From NCBI GenBank assembly GCA_963729365.1, contig CAVSNQ010000018.1:310001-374000 (forward strand): a stretch of 64,000 bases of DNA, read 5' to 3'. How positions within the stretch are numbered: position 1 is the stretch's first letter; each line of letters starts with the position of its first letter. The notes below the pieces were generated by a model, which was not told the origin of the DNA, ran no database searches, and was given only the letters and a program-made list of their open reading frames with translations. This document shows positions 61,929-64,000 of this stretch, one piece after another. This stretch comes from JASHPR01 sp963729365 (GTDB lineage Bacteria; Actinomycetota; Actinomycetes; Streptosporangiales; Streptosporangiaceae). Position numbers and translations under genes: made by a program.

Positions 61929-63158
61929 TCAGCGCCGCGCGTCGCGGCTGTCCGCATGGGGATCCTCCGTGGCCGGCGGCAACGATGCCGGTCCGGGACC
62001 GTCCCGGCTCTCGCCCTCAGGCCGGGCCGCCTCATCCGGGTGCTGATGGGAGTGCGGACCTCTCGTGGTCAGCTCGGTGAGAGGGTGGCGAATCGCCCGC
62101 CAGCCAGCGCCCTTCGGTACCTTCAGGCTGGCATAGGCGAGGGCGCCGGCCGGGATGGGCAGCCAGAAGTTCACCAGCCGCCAGGCGAGCACACCCAGGG
62201 TCGCGACACTCCGGGTCAGGCCGAAGCCGATGAGCAGCACCGGCGTAACGGTGTCGATGATCCCGAGCCCGCCTGGTGTGACCGGGATGGCCCCGATCAC
62301 GTTCGCGATCCCGTACGCGGCGAACAGCCCGACCGGGTTCGCGTACCCGCCGAAGGCGGCGATGAAGCACCACAGCGACGCCGCGTCGAGCAGCCAGTTG
62401 AGCGAGGCCCAGGTGAGCGACTCGGTGAGCACGCGCGGGTTGGTGCCCAGAGCGCGGATCGAGGCCGCCGCCTGAAGCGCGATCTTCTCCAGGCGGTCGC
62501 CGCCGACGCCGGGTATCCGCTCGCCGATGGCCCGGAGGATCCGCGCCGCCCGCTTCTCGCCGCGGGTGATGCCGAGGATCAGCGCCGCCATCACGGCCAG
62601 GATCACCGCCCCGATGATGGCGACCGTCGCGTAGACCGGGCGGAAGCCGGACAGCGGGATCGAGATCACCAGGGCGATCCAGAGCAGGACATTCAGCACC
62701 AGCGTGGAGCCCATGCCCTTGGTCGCCATCATCACGCCGACATCGGTACCCGGCACCCCCTCCGCGGTGAACAGCTGGTACCCGATCCCGGCGCTGCCGA
62801 CCGTCCCCGCTGGAATGACGTGTGCCACCGCGGCCGCGGACAGGTCGATGCGGAACAGCCGGGACAGGCCCGGCCGGCCCTCCGGCGGCAGCAGCACCCG
62901 GTTCAGCAGTGCATAGCAGAACAGGGACAGAGCCTCGAGGATCAGCCCGGCGATCATCCAGCCCACGTTCAGCCTGCCGAGCAGGTACAGGTCCTTGCTC
63001 GCCCCGACGAGTTCGGGGATGACCAGGTACTCGACGATCAGCGCCAGGATGAGGAGGATCGCGAGACGGCGCAGCGGGCGCCTGGCGGTCCGCAGCCTGC
63101 TTCGCCAGCCCTTTGGTGGCTCAGGGCGCTCATCGTCGTCGGCGGTCGGTCGGCTCAA
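61929..63158 (-). CDS. Flippase-like (lysylphosphatidylglycerol synthase TM domain) membrane protein
   Basis: A 409-residue membrane protein with about eight helices of the UPF0104/LPG_synthase_TM family. Marks include LNVGWMIAGLILEALSLFCYALLNRVLL, HVIPAGTVGSAGIGYQLF and IPVTPGGLGIIDTVTPVLL. It lacks the C-terminal aminoacyl-transferase domain of MprF and ends in a hydrophilic Pro/His-rich tail. It starts with TTG at 63158 overlapping the stop of the permease gene (TTGA). A lipid-related transport role is a family inference. Confidence 0.85.
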   Translation of the reverse strand: MSRPTADDDERPEPPKGWRSRLRTARRPLRRLAILLILALIVEYLVIPELVGASKDLYLLGRLNVGWMIAGLILEALSLFCYALLNRVLLPPEGRPGLSRLFRIDLSAAAVAHVIPAGTVGSAGIGYQLFTAEGVPGTDVGVMMATKGMGSTLVLNVLLWIALVISIPLSGFRPVYATVAIIGAVILAVMAALILGITRGEKRAARILRAIGERIPGVGGDRLEKIALQAAASIRALGTNPRVLTESLTWASLNWLLDAASLWCFIAAFGGYANPVGLFAAYGIANVIGAIPVTPGGLGIIDTVTPVLLIGFGLTRSVATLGVLAWRLVNFWLPIPAGALAYASLKVPKGAGWRAIRHPLTELTTRGPHSHQHPDEAARPEGESRDGPGPASLPPATEDPHADSRDARR

Positions 63159-64000
63159 CTGGTATCCAGGCGGCGGAACACTACTTCTTGCAGGAAGAGA
63201 CGGATCGCGGCTGCGGCCGGGATGGCCACCAGGGCTCCGACGATGCCCATCAGCGCGCCGCCGAGCAGCACGGCCACCAGCGACACCACGGCTGGCACCT
63301 GAACGGTCCTGCCCATGACTTTGGGGACGATGAGGTAGTCCTCGGCCAGCTTATAGCCGACGTAGAACCCGAGCGTGGCGACCGCCACCGGGAGCGACAC
63401 GGTCAGCGCGACCAGGGAGACGACCGCGCCGCCGATATAGGCGCCGATGACCGGGATCAAATCGAACAAGGCGACCATCAAGGCCAGCAGCACCGGGTAC
63501 GGCACGCCGAAGATCACCAGCCAGACGTAGGTGCCGATTCCGGCGATAGCGGAGGTTAGGAAGTTGCCCAGGACGTATCCACCCACCTTGGTGAAGATCT
63601 CGTCTCCGATCAGTATGACGCGGGTCCGCCGCGAGTGCGGAGCCAGCCGGTAGGCGAAGAGCCTGATCCGCGGCATGCTGAACAGGAAATAAACCACCAT
63701 CACGGCGATCAAGAGCATGGATGTGGCGGCGCTCAGGACGAGTTCCCCGGCGCCGAGCACCCCTCCGATCAGCGCGCTGCCCTTGCTGGACAGCAGGCCG
63801 GAGACCCGCTGCTGGATGTGATATTTCGCGTTCAGCTTGCCCAGCTCGGAATTGTGATCCTTCAGCGAGTGCGCATATTGCGGCAGGTGATTGGCCAGCG
63901 CGCCGGCCTGAGCGACCAGCGGCGGGATCGCGGCGGCCACGAAGCCGCCCAGCAGGGCAAACGCGGCCAGCAGGATCGTGAGGACGGCGGCCCGGCGCGG
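63155..64000 (-). CDS. AI-2E family transporter, 5' end outside the window
   Basis: The C-terminal 280 or so residues of an AI-2E/PerM-type permease; the frame is open to the right edge, so the start is missing. It shows SKGSALIGGVLGAGELVLSAA, then VGGYVLGNFLTSAIAGIGTYV, FDLIPVIGAYIGGAVVSLVAL and VPAVVSLVAVLLGGALMGIVGAL. It is a distant paralogue of the gene at 48933 and is coupled to the flippase-like gene by a 4-nt overlap. Confidence 0.87.
   Translation of the reverse strand, partial: PRRAAVLTILLAAFALLGGFVAAAIPPLVAQAGALANHLPQYAHSLKDHNSELGKLNAKYHIQQRVSGLLSSKGSALIGGVLGAGELVLSAATSMLLIAVMVVYFLFSMPRIRLFAYRLAPHSRRTRVILIGDEIFTKVGGYVLGNFLTSAIAGIGTYVWLVIFGVPYPVLLALMVALFDLIPVIGAYIGGAVVSLVALTVSLPVAVATLGFYVGYKLAEDYLIVPKVMGRTVQVPAVVSLVAVLLGGALMGIVGALVAIPAAAAIRLFLQEVVFRRLDTS

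Overview
The window looks like a chromosomal segment of a high-GC actinomycete. Base composition is strongly GC rich with G/C-ending codons. GTG and TTG starts are frequent, genes overlap by 4 nt (ATGA, GTGA or TTGA), and several families are typical of Actinobacteria: DUF3097, DUF3618, ANTAR-GAF proteins, MEDS-HATPase proteins, SpoIIE phosphatases and SigB/F-type sigma factors. A genus cannot be assigned from the sequence alone. No rRNA, tRNA, CRISPR array, insertion sequence or phage was recognised.

Region 1 (1-16.4 kb) is metabolic. After a VOC protein, a divergent NAD(P)-binding reductase, a D,D-carboxypeptidase and an NDMA-type alcohol dehydrogenase comes a long minus-strand operon (14403 down to 3963). 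In order it encodes a branched-chain-type ABC uptake system (substrate-binding lipoprotein, LivH, LivM, LivG, LivF), a zinc alcohol dehydrogenase, a cupin related to 2,4'-dihydroxyacetophenone dioxygenase, and a three-subunit molybdenum hydroxylase (large, 2Fe-2S, FAD). It reads like uptake plus oxidation of an aromatic or ketonic compound. The livH-livM junction carries five 23-bp repeats; each encodes a 7-residue minicistron whose stop overlaps the next start.

Region 2 (14.8-30.9 kb) is a mosaic of small transcription units. It holds a DHA2-type exporter with an Lrp regulator, an EamA exporter, a TetR / adenylate-forming enzyme / FAD monooxygenase operon (the last frameshifted), a spherulin-4-like lipoprotein, DUF3097, a frameshifted lipoprotein, a TetR + MerB-like pair behind a perfect palindromic operator, DUF1275, TetR with an aldo-keto reductase, and a GT4 glycosyltransferase.

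Region 3 (31-60 kb) is very dense in stress and partner-switching signalling. It has three MEDS-HATPase (RsbW-like) proteins, four STAS proteins, two SpoIIE-type phosphatases, two GAF-ANTAR proteins and a soluble hybrid histidine kinase with a tandem HAMP array. A MarR-sigma factor cassette of about 1.39 kb is present twice as nearly identical direct repeats. Interspersed are a DUF3618/holin-like pair, NUDIX, thioesterase, dodecin, methyltransferase, amidase, AI-2E-type permease and a second GT4. One MEDS protein has lost the ATP-binding residues of its kinase domain, and two STAS partners lack the phosphorylatable serine.

Region 4 (60.2-64 kb) has an SDR, a truncated EamA remnant, a repeat-containing acidic protein, a flippase-like membrane protein and an AI-2E-type permease that runs off the right edge.

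Several reading frames are disrupted (18.4-19.8, 24.7-25.5, 35.4-35.8 and 39.3 kb). These may be real lesions or sequence errors; the sequence alone cannot decide. Two gene remnants (Clp N-domain at 51.7 kb, EamA at 61.1 kb) look genuinely decayed.
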